From assembly GCA_963784195.1 (NCBI GenBank), contig CAWARA010000001.1, forward strand, positions 59,116 to 123,115: a stretch of 64,000 bases of DNA, in the 5' to 3' direction. The notes below the pieces were generated by a model. It was not told where the DNA came from. It did not search any database and worked only from the letters and a program-made list of their open reading frames with translations. The position numbers and the translations under genes were made by a program. How positions within the stretch are numbered: position 1 is the stretch's first letter; each line of letters opens with the position of its first letter. Shown in pieces: positions 35,439-44,690 of the stretch. This stretch comes from CAVQAH01 sp963784195. Lineage in GTDB: Bacteria > Acidobacteriota > Vicinamibacteria > Vicinamibacterales > 2-12-FULL-66-21.

Positions 35439-36026
35439 TCAGCGGCGGGCGCCCGTCGTCCGGCCAGCACCCGCCTGGGCGTGGCGGCCCTCGGCAAACT
35501 CCTCAATCATCTTGGCGTTGAACGCCGGGATATCGTCGGGCTTTCGCGAGGTCACGAGGCCGTTGTCGACCACAACTTCCTGATCGACCCACAGGGCGCC
35601 GGCGTTGCGCAGATCGCTTCGCAGGCTCGGCCAGGAGGTCACCTTGCGGCCCTTGACCGCCCCCGCCTCGATCAGCGTCCAGGGCCCGTGACAGATCGCC
35701 GCGATCGGCTTGCCGTCGTTGACGAACGCGCGAACGAACTGCACGGCTCGATCGTTGATGCGAAGCTTGTCGGGGTTCAGGACGCCACCCGGAAGCAGGA
35801 GCGCGTCGTAGTCGTCAGGCGACGCCACGTCCAGCGACCGATCGACCGGGGTGTCTTCGCCCCAGTCCTTGTGTTTCCAGCCTCGGACGTGATGACGTTC
35901 TGGCGACACGACGTGAACCGTCGCGCCCGCTGCCTCGAGCGCAGCTTTTGGCTGGGTCAACTCGACTGCTTCGAATCCGTTCTCGACCAACGCCGCGACC
36001 TTGCGGCCCTTGAGCTCTTGAGCCAT
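35439..36026 (-). CDS. DJ-1/PfpI family protein (type 1 glutamine amidotransferase-like)
   Basis: 195 residues. The nucleophile elbow is AAICHGPW with C112 and H113; RKVAALVENGFEAVEL at the start carries the conserved Glu, and LLLPGGVLNPD is present. This is the YhbO/PfpI group, reported as protease- or deglycase-like stress proteins. The C-terminal 15 residues are Ala/Gly/Arg-rich and not conserved. A good ribosome site (AGGAGGTACT) precedes the ATG. Confidence 0.9.
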   Translation of the reverse strand: MAQELKGRKVAALVENGFEAVELTQPKAALEAAGATVHVVSPERHHVRGWKHKDWGEDTPVDRSLDVASPDDYDALLLPGGVLNPDKLRINDRAVQFVRAFVNDGKPIAAICHGPWTLIEAGAVKGRKVTSWPSLRSDLRNAGALWVDQEVVVDNGLVTSRKPDDIPAFNAKMIEEFAEGRHAQAGAGRTTGARR

Positions 36027-36094
36027 CGATAGTACCTCCTGCTAGCGTGTTGCTTGAACCGCTCGAAGGAGGTGCAATCGATGTTCCGCGACGA

Positions 36095-36394
36095 TTACGT
36101 CGGGGCCTGATGCGATCGCGTGTGAAAGCCTGCCGCCTCCAGCTCGTGCCGTGCATCCGCAAACCGCGCACGGACCTCAGCCGACAACGCGAGGTCGGTC
36201 CTGGCCAGCTGACGATCGACGTTGAACATGCGGAAGCGGATGCCTTCCATGTGAAAGGCTCCAATCGCCCGCACGAGCGCCTCGCACTCCGCGATGAGCG
36301 ACGCGACCGTTGCCGGCTGAGCATCCGCCTTCAGCAGAGCGATGATGTTCTCCACAGCCGCCTTCGCGGCCTGACGATGATCGGTGGTGGTCAT
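36095..36394 (-). CDS. Small conserved hypothetical protein
   Basis: 99 residues, helical and soluble, beginning MTTTDHRQAAKAAVENIIALLKADAQ. I recognise no domain or motif. It is upstream of the DJ-1/PfpI gene on the same strand with a 68-nt gap, and its start faces the 12-mer repeat block. Codon use is like its neighbours. Confidence 0.6.
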   Translation of the reverse strand: MTTTDHRQAAKAAVENIIALLKADAQPATVASLIAECEALVRAIGAFHMEGIRFRMFNVDRQLARTDLALSAEVRARFADARHELEAAGFHTRSHQAPT

Positions 36395-36444
36395 GGGTCG
36401 TGTCCTTGTAGCGTACTGAGCCGTGGCGCGGTCGTCAATCGCGC

Positions 36445-36516
36445 GAACCCCCGTGTGAACCTTCGTATGAACCCCCGGATGAACCTTCGTGTGAACCCCC
36501 GTATGAACCCGCGTAT
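36445..36516. repeat. Six 12-bp tandem repeats in the leader of the chlorite-dismutase-family gene
   Basis: Six direct units: GAACCCCCGTGT, GAACCTTCGTAT, GAACCCCCGGAT, GAACCTTCGTGT, GAACCCCCGTAT, GAACCCGCGTAT. Odd and even units alternate CCCC and CTTC, so the higher-order unit is 24 bp. The block ends 11 bases before the next ATG. Confidence 0.85.
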
Positions 36517-36527
36517 AAAATCCTCAG

Positions 36528-37268
36528 ATGACCACCGACGAGAAGCCGATCGGACGCGCGCGCGTCGAACCTCCCGATCTGAGTGAAAAAGGCGGCCTGA
36601 AAGGCGGGACGCCGCAGCGCTCGGACGAGCGCTTGTACATGCAGCTCACCGCCTTCGGCGAGTGTCGAAATACCGCCGCGACTGTCGCATATCTGGCCGG
36701 GACGGGAATGCCCGCCGTCGTCTACGAGGACCTGAACGACCCGCTCGGGGTCGCGGTGCTGACGTTTTCGATGAGCCCCGACCATTTCATCGACAAGGTC
36801 CGCCCGCTCCTGGCCTCGGGACCGTTCAGCAGCCTGGTGCAGAAGCCGCAGTACGCGATGTTCGGCAGAACCTACGCACTTGGCTACGAACCCGATCTCG
36901 TCGATACGCTGATTCATCGTCCGACGCGCACTGTTCTGAACGAGAGCTGGCCCTGGGCCATCTGGTATCCGCTCCGGCGGAGCGGCGGATTCGCGCAGCT
37001 TTCGGCCGACGAGCAGCGCGCGATTCTCGGCGAGCATGGGGCGCTCGGCAAAACGTTCGGCGCTGCTGACTACGCGCACGACGTCCGCCTCGCGTGTCAC
37101 GGGCTCGACCGCGACGACAATGATTTCGTCATCGGCCTGGTCGGCAAGGAACTTTTTCCGCTGTCGGCGCTGGTGCAGGCCATGCGGAAGACCCAGCAGA
37201 CGGCGCTCTATCTCGATCGGCTTGGGCCATTCTTCGTTGGGCGCGCGGTCTGGAAGAGCCCCATTTGA
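36528..37268 (+). CDS. Chlorite dismutase / HemQ family protein
   Basis: 246 residues in the two-domain Cld layout. WPWAIWYPLRRSGGFAQL, ILGEHGALGKTF and RLACHGLDRDDNDFVIGL match the heme-binding half, with the likely proximal His at 191. Members include coproheme decarboxylase (HemQ), chlorite dismutase and peroxidases; the Arg needed for chlorite breakdown is not evident, so a HemQ-like or peroxidase role is more likely. An in-frame TAA 9 bases before the ATG fixes this start; there is no clear ribosome site. Confidence 0.8.
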   Translation: MTTDEKPIGRARVEPPDLSEKGGLKGGTPQRSDERLYMQLTAFGECRNTAATVAYLAGTGMPAVVYEDLNDPLGVAVLTFSMSPDHFIDKVRPLLASGPFSSLVQKPQYAMFGRTYALGYEPDLVDTLIHRPTRTVLNESWPWAIWYPLRRSGGFAQLSADEQRAILGEHGALGKTFGAADYAHDVRLACHGLDRDDNDFVIGLVGKELFPLSALVQAMRKTQQTALYLDRLGPFFVGRAVWKSPI

Positions 37269-37402
37269 GACAATCGTCCACCGCTAACTCGGCTGTTCCC
37301 GTCTCACGGGCGAGGTATCCCACTCGAACCTGAACTGGCGCGAGTGTTGCTGTCTCTCGTCATGATAGCCAGGGTGTCGAGTGCCCGGCGGTCGTTCATG
37401 AG

Positions 37403-38329
37403 GTGCCTGTGCCGAATCTGAAGGGCCGCCGGCCGCGCCGGCTCACACCCGAGGAACGGAAATCCCTGACCCATGGTGATTTCTGGATCCCCGAAGAGGA
37501 GCGCGAAATTTACCGCCGCGCGCTGGCTGCCCTCAACGCCGCCGACATCCCCTATGTCGTCGCCGGCGCATACGCCATCTACGAACACACCGGGATCTAC
37601 AGGAAGACCAAGGACCTCGATCTGTTTTTCGAGCCGTCTGCCGTCGTGCCCGCAGCCAGAGCGCTTCGCGATGCAGGGTTCGTGACGCGCCTCGAAGACC
37701 CGCACTGGCTCGCGAAGGCCATCGTCGGCGAGCATTTCGTCGATCTGATCTTCGGCATGGGCAACGGCGTCGCGCAGATCGATGAAGGCTGGATCCAGAA
37801 CAGCCGTCCTGGAATTCTCGCGGCCACACCGGTCCGAATCGCCCCGCCGGAGGAATTGATCTGGCACCGCCTGTTCATCGGCGAGCGGCATCGTCACGAC
37901 ATGTCGGATGTCGTGCACCTGATCCTCTGCCGCGGCGACACGCTCGATTGGAAGCGCCTGGTGGGTCGCGTCTCGGAGCACTGGCCGTTGCTGCTGGCAC
38001 AGTTGCTGATGTTCAACTACGTTTATCCGGGCTACCGGGGCAACGTCCCGGAATGGGTGATGGACACGCTCCTCGCGCGCGCCCAGGCCGATTCTGGCGA
38101 AACGATCGATGACCTCGACTACACCCGTGGCCCGTTGATCTCACGTTTCAGCTTCACGATCGACGTCCGCGAATGGGGCTTCGTCGACCCTCGCGCCAGC
38201 CTCGTCCGCGACGCCATCAACCGCCCCGAAATCCGAGCGATCGCCGAATCCGACGTGTGGGACGAACGCGGTGAGGAACGCCCGGAACCCAGGGATTTGG
38301 CAATGGAGATCCCGGGGAATCTCGACTGA
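37403..38329 (+). CDS. Predicted nucleotidyltransferase-like protein
   Basis: 308 residues. IPYVVAGAYAIYEHTGIYRKTKDLDLFFEPS fits the nucleotidyltransferase fold (GG/GS replaced by GA, then DxD as DLDLFF), followed by PPEELIWHRLFIGERHRHDMSDVVHLI, typical of the MNT-like group that also assigns kanamycin-type or toxin roles. No antitoxin-like partner is adjacent, so I infer a stand-alone enzyme of unknown substrate. The GTG start has GAGG close upstream. Confidence 0.7.
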   Translation: MPVPNLKGRRPRRLTPEERKSLTHGDFWIPEEEREIYRRALAALNAADIPYVVAGAYAIYEHTGIYRKTKDLDLFFEPSAVVPAARALRDAGFVTRLEDPHWLAKAIVGEHFVDLIFGMGNGVAQIDEGWIQNSRPGILAATPVRIAPPEELIWHRLFIGERHRHDMSDVVHLILCRGDTLDWKRLVGRVSEHWPLLLAQLLMFNYVYPGYRGNVPEWVMDTLLARAQADSGETIDDLDYTRGPLISRFSFTIDVREWGFVDPRASLVRDAINRPEIRAIAESDVWDERGEERPEPRDLAMEIPGNLD

Positions 38330-38354
38330 GGAACCCCGGTCACTCGGGAGCCCG

Positions 38355-38455
38355 CGCACCCGTGGCACCCTGGCACCTTTGGCATCTTTGGCACCCCCAG
38401 GTGCCACCCCAGCACCTTCGGCACCCGTGGCACTCCAGGCACTTGTGGCACCTTT
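38355..38455. repeat. 9-mer repeat block (GGCACCNNN) before the BlaI-type regulator gene
   Basis: Eight to ten diverged copies of a 9-nt unit such as GGCACCTTT, GGCATCTTT, GGCACCCCC, with one inverted copy (AGGTGCCACC) in the middle so that short hairpins can form. It reaches to within 10 bases of the likely -10 box of the downstream gene. Confidence 0.7.
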
Positions 38456-38463
38456 CCGAATGC

Positions 38464-38469
38464 TATAGT
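38464..38469 (+). promoter_or_regulatory. Likely -10 box of the BlaI-type gene
   Basis: TATAGT lies 11 bases before ATG 38480, with TTGTGG 15 bases further upstream as a possible -35. Transcription would begin about four bases before the start codon, so the mRNA would be nearly leaderless. Confidence 0.4.
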
Positions 38470-38479
38470 GATCCCTCCG

Positions 38480-38920
38480 ATGATGAAGCGGCTCTTCGGT
38501 GCAGGGTTCTGGGGCGGAGAGGGGAACGTCCTCACCGGCCGCCTGGGGCCCCTCGAGTCCGACGTGATGAACATCGTCTGGCGTGGCGCGGACGTCGCCG
38601 TCAAAGACGTTCAGGGTCAGCTGGGCAGGCCCGTCGCGTACACGACGGTGATGACCACGCTCGACCGGCTCTTTAAGAAAGGTTACGTCCGTCGCCGTCG
38701 CGAAGGCCGGGCGTTTCTGTATACCGCGGTGCTGGCGAAGCACGAGCTGGAAGTCAACGTCACGAGCGGCCTGCTGAAGGATCTGCTCGCGGGTGACACT
38801 GCCACCCCGGTGCTTTCGAACCTGGTCGACGCCGTAGCGGACCGGGACAACAATCTCCTCGAGGAACTCGAGCGGCTCATTCGCGACAAGCGTCAGCGGC
38901 TGAAGCGGGGGCAGGGATGA
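38480..38920 (+). CDS. BlaI/MecI/CopY family transcriptional repressor
   Basis: 146 residues. The winged helix is clear: LGPLESDVMNIVWRGADVAVKDVQGQL, YTTVMTTLDRLFKKGYVRRRREGRAFLY, followed by a C-terminal dimer helix. It should repress its own operon until cleaved by the M56 peptidase encoded next, whose ATG overlaps its stop by 4 nt. No beta-lactamase gene is nearby, so the inducer is unknown. A GTG at 38468 would add four residues. Confidence 0.9.
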   Translation: MMKRLFGAGFWGGEGNVLTGRLGPLESDVMNIVWRGADVAVKDVQGQLGRPVAYTTVMTTLDRLFKKGYVRRRREGRAFLYTAVLAKHELEVNVTSGLLKDLLAGDTATPVLSNLVDAVADRDNNLLEELERLIRDKRQRLKRGQG

Positions 38921-39858
38921 GGCTGGTCATCTCCACCGCCATCCTGACGTTCGCGTGGTTTGCCGCGGTCAACATCGTCGTGTCGGCAGCCGCCTGGTTG
39001 CTGACGCGCCGCGCGGCCTCCAGCCAGTCGCTCGGGCCGGAAGGGCTCCTCACCCTGCGGCTACTCCCCAGCGTCGTGTCTCTGATCGTCGTCGCGCTCG
39101 TCGTTTTCCCCGGTCACCTGCTGTACGAACCAATGGAATCCGATGAGGCGTTCGGCGTGGCGCTCTGGGCACTCGTGGCGCTGACCACTGCGCTCCTGGT
39201 GCGCTCAGGCCAGCGTCTGGTGTCGGTCGCGCGCGCGTCGGCTTCGCTGAGCCGCTGGGCGCTCGCGGCGAATGGCCGTACCGGTGAGGAGACGCTCGAG
39301 GTCAAAGGCCTCAACGGCGTGTCCCTGGCTGGGGTGTTCCGCACGCGCATTCTGATCGGCTCGAACGCCAGAGCCGCGCTGAGCGACGCGGAACTCGAGG
39401 TGGCCGTGGCGCACGAGCTCGCACATCGCAGCTGCTGGGACAACCTGAAACGCTGCGCGATGTTTTGCGCGCCAGACGTCTTCGGTTTCACGTCAGCCGC
39501 GCGCGGCCTCGAGGCTCGCTGGCGCGCCGAGGCGGAGTGCCGGGCAGACGCCCTGGCGGTGGGCGGCGATGAAACGCGCGCGACGCACCTCGCGTCGGCG
39601 CTCGTCAAGGTGGCGCGGCTAAGCCAGCTTTCAGCGCCGTCGCATGTGTCTCCGATCTGGAGCACGTTCCACGAAGCGCCGCTGCTCGAGGCGCGCGTCC
39701 GCCGTCTGGTTGCCGAACCGAACGTGCTTCGCACGGAGCCGTCTTCGCTCGTGCGCTATCTCACCGCCATTGCCGTGTTCCCGCTCGTGGTCTGGCTGGC
39801 CGGTCTGCCGTACCAGCTTCACCTCATGACGGAATTCCTCATCGCGTCGCTGCCGTAA
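38917..39858 (+). CDS. BlaR/M56-type membrane metallopeptidase
   Basis: 313 residues with four membrane helices (two at the start, one near 85-95, one at 285-305) and a zinc-protease core: VAVAHELAH at 162-170 with downstream Glu-rich RAEAECRADALAVGG. The protein lacks the C-terminal penicillin-binding sensor domain of BlaR1, so it would sense something else or act in regulated proteolysis of the BlaI-type repressor. Coupled to that gene by a 4-nt overlap. Confidence 0.88.
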   Translation: MRLVISTAILTFAWFAAVNIVVSAAAWLLTRRAASSQSLGPEGLLTLRLLPSVVSLIVVALVVFPGHLLYEPMESDEAFGVALWALVALTTALLVRSGQRLVSVARASASLSRWALAANGRTGEETLEVKGLNGVSLAGVFRTRILIGSNARAALSDAELEVAVAHELAHRSCWDNLKRCAMFCAPDVFGFTSAARGLEARWRAEAECRADALAVGGDETRATHLASALVKVARLSQLSAPSHVSPIWSTFHEAPLLEARVRRLVAEPNVLRTEPSSLVRYLTAIAVFPLVVWLAGLPYQLHLMTEFLIASLP

Positions 39859-39921
39859 GCGCCGGCAGGGCGCTCCACGCGCTTCCAGCGAAGCACGCTT
39901 CCTGTGCGAGAATCATCGCCA

Positions 39922-42164
39922 ATGTCGAGCAGTATTGGACATTACCGCATCGTCCGCCAGATCGGCCGCGGTGGCATGGGGATCGTCTACGAGGCGCTCG
40001 ACGATCGGCTCCAGCGGTCGGTGGCGCTGAAGACGATCCAGCCCGCCTCCGATCCGCAGATGCGCGATCGCTTCCTGCGTGAAGCGCGCGCGGCCGCAGC
40101 CGTCAGCCATCCGCACATCTGTCCCCTCCACGAGATCGGCGAGCACGAGGGGAACCCGTTCCTGGTGATGGAACTGCTCGAGGGCGAATCTCTCGCGGCA
40201 CGGCTCGAGCGTGGGGCCATCCCGCCGCCTGAAGCGATCGGTCTCAGCCTCTCGATCCTGTCGGCGCTCGGCGCGCTCCACGCGCGTGGGTTCGTTCACC
40301 GCGATCTCAAGCCATCGAACGTCTTCCTCAGCGTGCACGGCGTCAAGCTGCTCGATTTCGGCCTGGCCCGGCCGGTGTCGTTCGATGCCGATGCCACGTC
40401 GCTGACGTTGCCCGGTGTGTTGCTGGGCACACCCCGCTACATGGCGCCGGAGCAGGCGCGCGGGTCTGAAGTGGACTTCCGGGCAGACATTTTCACAGCC
40501 GGCGCGTTGCTGTTCGAGATGCTCAGCGGACGGCCAGCGTTCAACGGCGAGTCGGCCATCGAGCTCTTGCACTCCGTGATCCACGAGCAGCCGCCGGCGC
40601 TCGTCGGGTCGCTGGCCGTGGTCGAGATCGATCGGGTCATCCAGCGTGCGCTGGCGAAGGCGCCGGACGACCGGTATCAGTCGGCCGACGAGATGGCCCG
40701 CGATCTTCGCGCGTGCCTGTCGCGGGACGATTTCGGTGGCGGAACGGTTGCCAGGGCGACCACACGTCTCGTGGTGCTGCCGTTCAAGCTGCTCCGGCCT
40801 GATCCGGCAATCGACTTCCTGGCTTTCAGCCTGCCGGATGCGATCACGGTGTCGCTGACGGGGCTCGGCTCACTCGTCGTTCGCTCGAGCCTGAGCGCCG
40901 CGAAGTTCTCGGCCGATCAGCCCGATCTGCGGGTCATCGCGACCGACGCCAACGTGGACGCGATCGTCACCGGATCGCTGCTCCACGCGGGAGGGCAGTT
41001 GCGGGTCAGCGTCCAGTTGATCGAGGTGCCGTCTGGCACGGTGCGCTGGTCGCACGCCATTCAGGCGCCGCTCGACGATCTCTTCAGCATTCAGGATTCC
41101 ATCTGTTCCGAGGTGGTCGGCGCGCTTGCGGTGCCGTTGTCGAATCGCGATCAGCGGCAGCTCCGCCAGGACGTGCCGGCGAATCCGGAAGCCTACGCGA
41201 GCTACCTGCAGGCGAACCGTCTGAGCGAGTCGTCGGCTCAGTGGAACACCGCGCGCGAAATGTACCGGCGGGCAGTCGAGGCCGACCCCGCGTTACGCGC
41301 CCGCATGGGCACGACTCGGGCGATGTCTGCGGCTGATGGGGAAGTATGGTGGGGTCGGCGACGAAGCCTACCTCGCGCAAGCGGAGGAGGCGTTCCAGCG
41401 CGCGTTCAAGATCAACCCGGAGCTGTCGCTCGCGCACAACCTGTATACCAACGCTGAAGTGGACTCGGGCCGCGCGCTGCAGGCAGTCGTGCGCCTGCTC
41501 GGACGCGTCCGGGAGCGGACCAGCGAGCCGGACTTGTATGCGGGGCTCGTCCATGCGTGCCGGTACGCTGGTCTCCTCAACGCATCGATTGCCGCCTACG
41601 AACGCGCCAAGCGGCTCGATCCGGCCATCCGGACGAGCGTTGCGCACACGTACTTCATGAACGGCCAGTACGGGCGCGCGATTGAAACGGATATCGATTC
41701 GCCGCCCTACGTCACGGTCATGTCGCTGATGGCGATGGGACGTACCGATGAAGCAGCGACGCTGTGCCACTCGGCGAAGTCACGAATGACCGGCAACGAT
41801 CATCTGAGGCTGATACTCGACGCCGTGCTCGGCATGCTCGAAGGCAACATCGAGGATGGCCGCGCGGCTCTCCACAGACTGATCGCGCTGCCGACATTCT
41901 CCGATCCTGAAGGCTGGTACTACTGGGCCCAGGCGGCGACGCAGCTGAAAGACGAGTCCGGCGCGCTTGAGCTGCTCGCTCGTGCCGTCGAAGCCGGTCT
42001 CTCTTCCGTGCGCGGACTGGAAACGACGCCGCTCCTCGACCCCCTTCTGTACGTTTCCGCAATTCAACGAGGTCGTGGCGCGCGCGCGCACCGGGCAGTC
42101 AATTGCCACGCGGGCGTTCACGGACGCGGACGGACACAGGCTGCTGGGTCTGCCTGTCGCCTGA
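39922..42164 (+). CDS. Serine/threonine protein kinase with TolB-like and TPR domains
   Basis: About 746 residues. Kinase: GRGGMGIVYEA, VALKTI, HRDLKPSNV, DFGLARP, APEQARG. A TolB-like domain follows (LVVLPFKLLRPDPAIDFLAFSLPDAITVSL), then TPR-like helices. Same layout as the kinase at 6425-8759 but diverged. Two single extra bases are removed: a C near 41287 (DPRYAPAWARLGRCLRLMGKYGG) and a C near 42048 (LDPFCTFPQFNEVVARA); the true stop is then 42164. No membrane helix is evident. Confidence 0.85.
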
Positions 42165-42192
42165 GCCGCGAGACATTATCAGTCACGAACCG

Positions 42193-43467
42193 TCAGGCCT
42201 GCGCGATGCGGCGTGCGAGAGCCCGTCCCGCGATGTGAGCCGTGCACCACGCCCACTGGAAATTGAAGCCGCCGATGCGGCCGTCAGCATCGAGAATTTC
42301 TCCCGTCAGATACAGCCCCGGACACACGCGCGATTCCATCGTCGCCGGATCGATCTCGGTCAGGGGAACCCCGCCGGCGGTGACCTCGGCGTAGTTGTAG
42401 CCGCGCGAGTCGCGGATCTGGAGCGGCCAGGCTGTCAGCGCCAGAGACAGCCGTCGCCGATCGTCACGTGTCAGGTGGGCAAGCGTGGCGGCGCGATCCA
42501 GTCCCAGCGTATCGAGTGTCGCCGCTGCTACCGCGGCGGGCATCAACTTCGACAGCGTGGCATGAAGAGATGCGCGGGGCTGGGCGGCGGCGAGCTCTTT
42601 CAGCCGCGCGTCGAGCGCCTGGTCGTCCAGGCCGCACAGGCGCACGGTAATCTTCATGTCCTGATGCTCGAGCCTGGATCGGAGCCAGAAACGCGACGCA
42701 TCCAGCACGACCGGCCCGCTGACGCCGAAATGCGTCCAGAGCAGTGACCCTGTAAGCGTGTGCGCACGCTTGCCGTTCGTCCAGAGATCGAGGCTGACCT
42801 CCTGAGCCACTCCGCTGAGCCCGGCGTGAAATCCATCATCGAGCAGCAACGGCACCAGCGCGGGCGTGGGTGCGACGATCGAGTGGCCGAGTGCGCGCGC
42901 GAACGTATAGCCTGCGCCGTCACTCCCGGTCTTGGGTAGCGATTGTCCGCCGGTGGCAAGGACCACGGCATTGCTGCGGAGGAGGCCTCGCGAGGTCGAG
43001 AGAGAGAAGCCGTCACCATCGCGTTCGATCCCGGTCACGCGCTGCTCCTGACCGAGCTGACAACCCGTCCGCGCGAGCTCGGTCAGCAACGCGTTCAGGA
43101 CATCGCGAGACTTGTTGGTGTCCGGAAACAGCTTGCCGCCTGGCTCCTCATGCAGCGGCACGCCGATCTCGCGGAAAAAGGCGACAGTGTCTTCGACGGT
43201 CAACGCTCGCAGGATGCGGCGCACGATCGGCCGGGGGCCGCCTTGGAAATCTATTTCCGACACAACCGAGTTGGTGACGTTGCAGCGCGACCCTCCGCTG
43301 ACGAGGATCTTGGCGCCCGGGCGTCTGGCGCTATCGAGAACGAGCACGCGGGCCTGAGCGTTCTGGCGGCGGAGGAAGATTGCCGTGGCGAGCCCTGCCG
43401 CACCAGCGCCGACGATGATGACGTCGGGGCCGGCGGGCGATAATGACGAATGGCGTTCCGGAAGCAT
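42193..43467 (-). CDS. HI0933/YhiN family flavoprotein
   Basis: 424 residues. N-terminal FAD-binding VIIVGAGAAGLATAIFLRR, then SGGSRCNVTN, the family signature, LATGGQSLPKTGSDG, and at the end VCPGLYLTGEILDADGRIGGFNFQWAWCTAH. The family is a FAD-dependent oxidoreductase of unknown substrate. The start at 43467 lies inside the divergent HTH/zinc-ribbon gene, so either the 5' ends overlap by 18 nt or a slightly later non-ATG start is used. Confidence 0.88.
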   Translation of the reverse strand: MLPERHSSLSPAGPDVIIVGAGAAGLATAIFLRRQNAQARVLVLDSARRPGAKILVSGGSRCNVTNSVVSEIDFQGGPRPIVRRILRALTVEDTVAFFREIGVPLHEEPGGKLFPDTNKSRDVLNALLTELARTGCQLGQEQRVTGIERDGDGFSLSTSRGLLRSNAVVLATGGQSLPKTGSDGAGYTFARALGHSIVAPTPALVPLLLDDGFHAGLSGVAQEVSLDLWTNGKRAHTLTGSLLWTHFGVSGPVVLDASRFWLRSRLEHQDMKITVRLCGLDDQALDARLKELAAAQPRASLHATLSKLMPAAVAAATLDTLGLDRAATLAHLTRDDRRRLSLALTAWPLQIRDSRGYNYAEVTAGGVPLTEIDPATMESRVCPGLYLTGEILDADGRIGGFNFQWAWCTAHIAGRALARRIAQA

Positions 43468-43740
43468 CTGCTGGATCTCGTCTCGTCAGAGCCGCGGACC
43501 GCCTCGAGCCTCGCGCGCGCGCTCCGCCTCGATCGCCGCGAGATGGAGGAAGACCTCCAGCACATGATCATCTCGGCGCGCGCGGCCGGTCACACGGTCA
43601 TCGTCGACCCGGCCCGGTGCAAGACATGCGGATTCGTCTTCGATCAACTGCGATTGTCCAAGCCCGGGAAGTGTCCGGCATGCAGGGGCTCACGGGTCTT
43701 CGAGCCGCTGATCAGAGTCGAGAAGCAGACGGGGCAGTAG
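43450..43740 (+). CDS. HTH plus zinc-ribbon predicted transcriptional regulator
   Basis: 96 residues. Helix-turn-helix at 8-45 (LDLVSSEPRTASSLARALRLDRREMEEDL) and a zinc ribbon with four Cys (CKTCGF ... CPACRG) at 58-80; this is the COG3357-type layout. It is probably a DNA-binding regulator. Divergent from the flavoprotein gene and 51 nt upstream of the GGDEF gene. Confidence 0.85.
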   Translation: MAFRKHLLDLVSSEPRTASSLARALRLDRREMEEDLQHMIISARAAGHTVIVDPARCKTCGFVFDQLRLSKPGKCPACRGSRVFEPLIRVEKQTGQ

Positions 43741-43791
43741 TGTATCCTGATTGGCCCGCAGGAACGGAACGGGGTCACGGGGGGAGCTCGA

Positions 43792-44679
43792 ATGGTGCAT
43801 ATGGATGGGGGACTGCTGCCGCTGGAGACGTTCCGGCTGCTCGTCGAGGAGTCCCTCACGGGTCTCTACCTGATTCAGAACGATCGGCTCGTTTACGTGA
43901 ACCAGACTCTTGCCGACTTCTTCGGGTATTCACGGGACGAGATGCTTCGCCTGCCATCCGTCCTCGACGTCATTGAGCCGGGCGATCGCGAGATCGTCCG
44001 CGAAAAGATGCGCCAGCGTCTCTCGGGTGAAGTGACGGCAGTGAAGTACGCGGTTCGCGCCGTGCGCAAGGATGGCCAGATCATCACGCTCGACGTTCGT
44101 GGCCAGGGCACCACTTACACCGGCGCGCCAGCGGTCATGGGCAGCATGCTCGACATCACCGGTCAGAAGCGGATGGAGGAAGCGCTTCGCAACCTCTCGC
44201 TGATCGACGACCTCACCGGCGTCTACAACCGTCGCGGCTTCATGACGCTGGCCGAACGTCATCTGACGATGGCGCGGCGCCGCAAGCGCGAACTGCTGCT
44301 GATCTTTGCCGATGTCGACGAGCTCAAGCAGATCAACGACGAGTTCGGCCACGCGACCGGCGATCTCGCGCTCGTCGAGGCGGCGGCCGTGTTGCGGAAG
44401 ACCTACCGGAGCGTGGACATCATCGCGCGGCTGGGGGGCGATGAGTTCACGGCGTTCCCACTCGAAGCGGGGAGCGACAACGCCTCGCTGCTCTTGAATC
44501 GGTTGCAGGAGGCCATCGATCGCAACAACGCCGAGGCCACACGTCCTTATAAACTGTCGATCAGCGTCGGGATCAGCCGGTTCGATCCCGAGCGTTGCCA
44601 GACGATCCAGCAGTTGCTGGAAGAAGCGGATCAGGAGCTCTACGCGCGCAAGCGGGCCCGCCAGCAGGCGCGTACCTGA
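43792..44679 (+). CDS. PAS-GGDEF diguanylate cyclase
   Basis: 295 residues. PAS domain at 10-130 (RLVYVNQTLADFFGYSRDEML ... ITGQKRMEEAL) and a GGDEF domain (LIDDLTGVYNRRGF ... RLGGDEFTAF). The active motif GGDEF is intact, and the upstream inhibitory RxxD site is not evident. It makes c-di-GMP from two GTP. GTG 43792 and ATG 43801 are both possible starts; GGGGGAGC lies upstream. Convergent with the hybrid histidine kinase gene (11-nt gap). Confidence 0.92.
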   Translation: MVHMDGGLLPLETFRLLVEESLTGLYLIQNDRLVYVNQTLADFFGYSRDEMLRLPSVLDVIEPGDREIVREKMRQRLSGEVTAVKYAVRAVRKDGQIITLDVRGQGTTYTGAPAVMGSMLDITGQKRMEEALRNLSLIDDLTGVYNRRGFMTLAERHLTMARRRKRELLLIFADVDELKQINDEFGHATGDLALVEAAAVLRKTYRSVDIIARLGGDEFTAFPLEAGSDNASLLLNRLQEAIDRNNAEATRPYKLSISVGISRFDPERCQTIQQLLEEADQELYARKRARQQART

Positions 44680-44690
44680 CCTGTCCGTCG

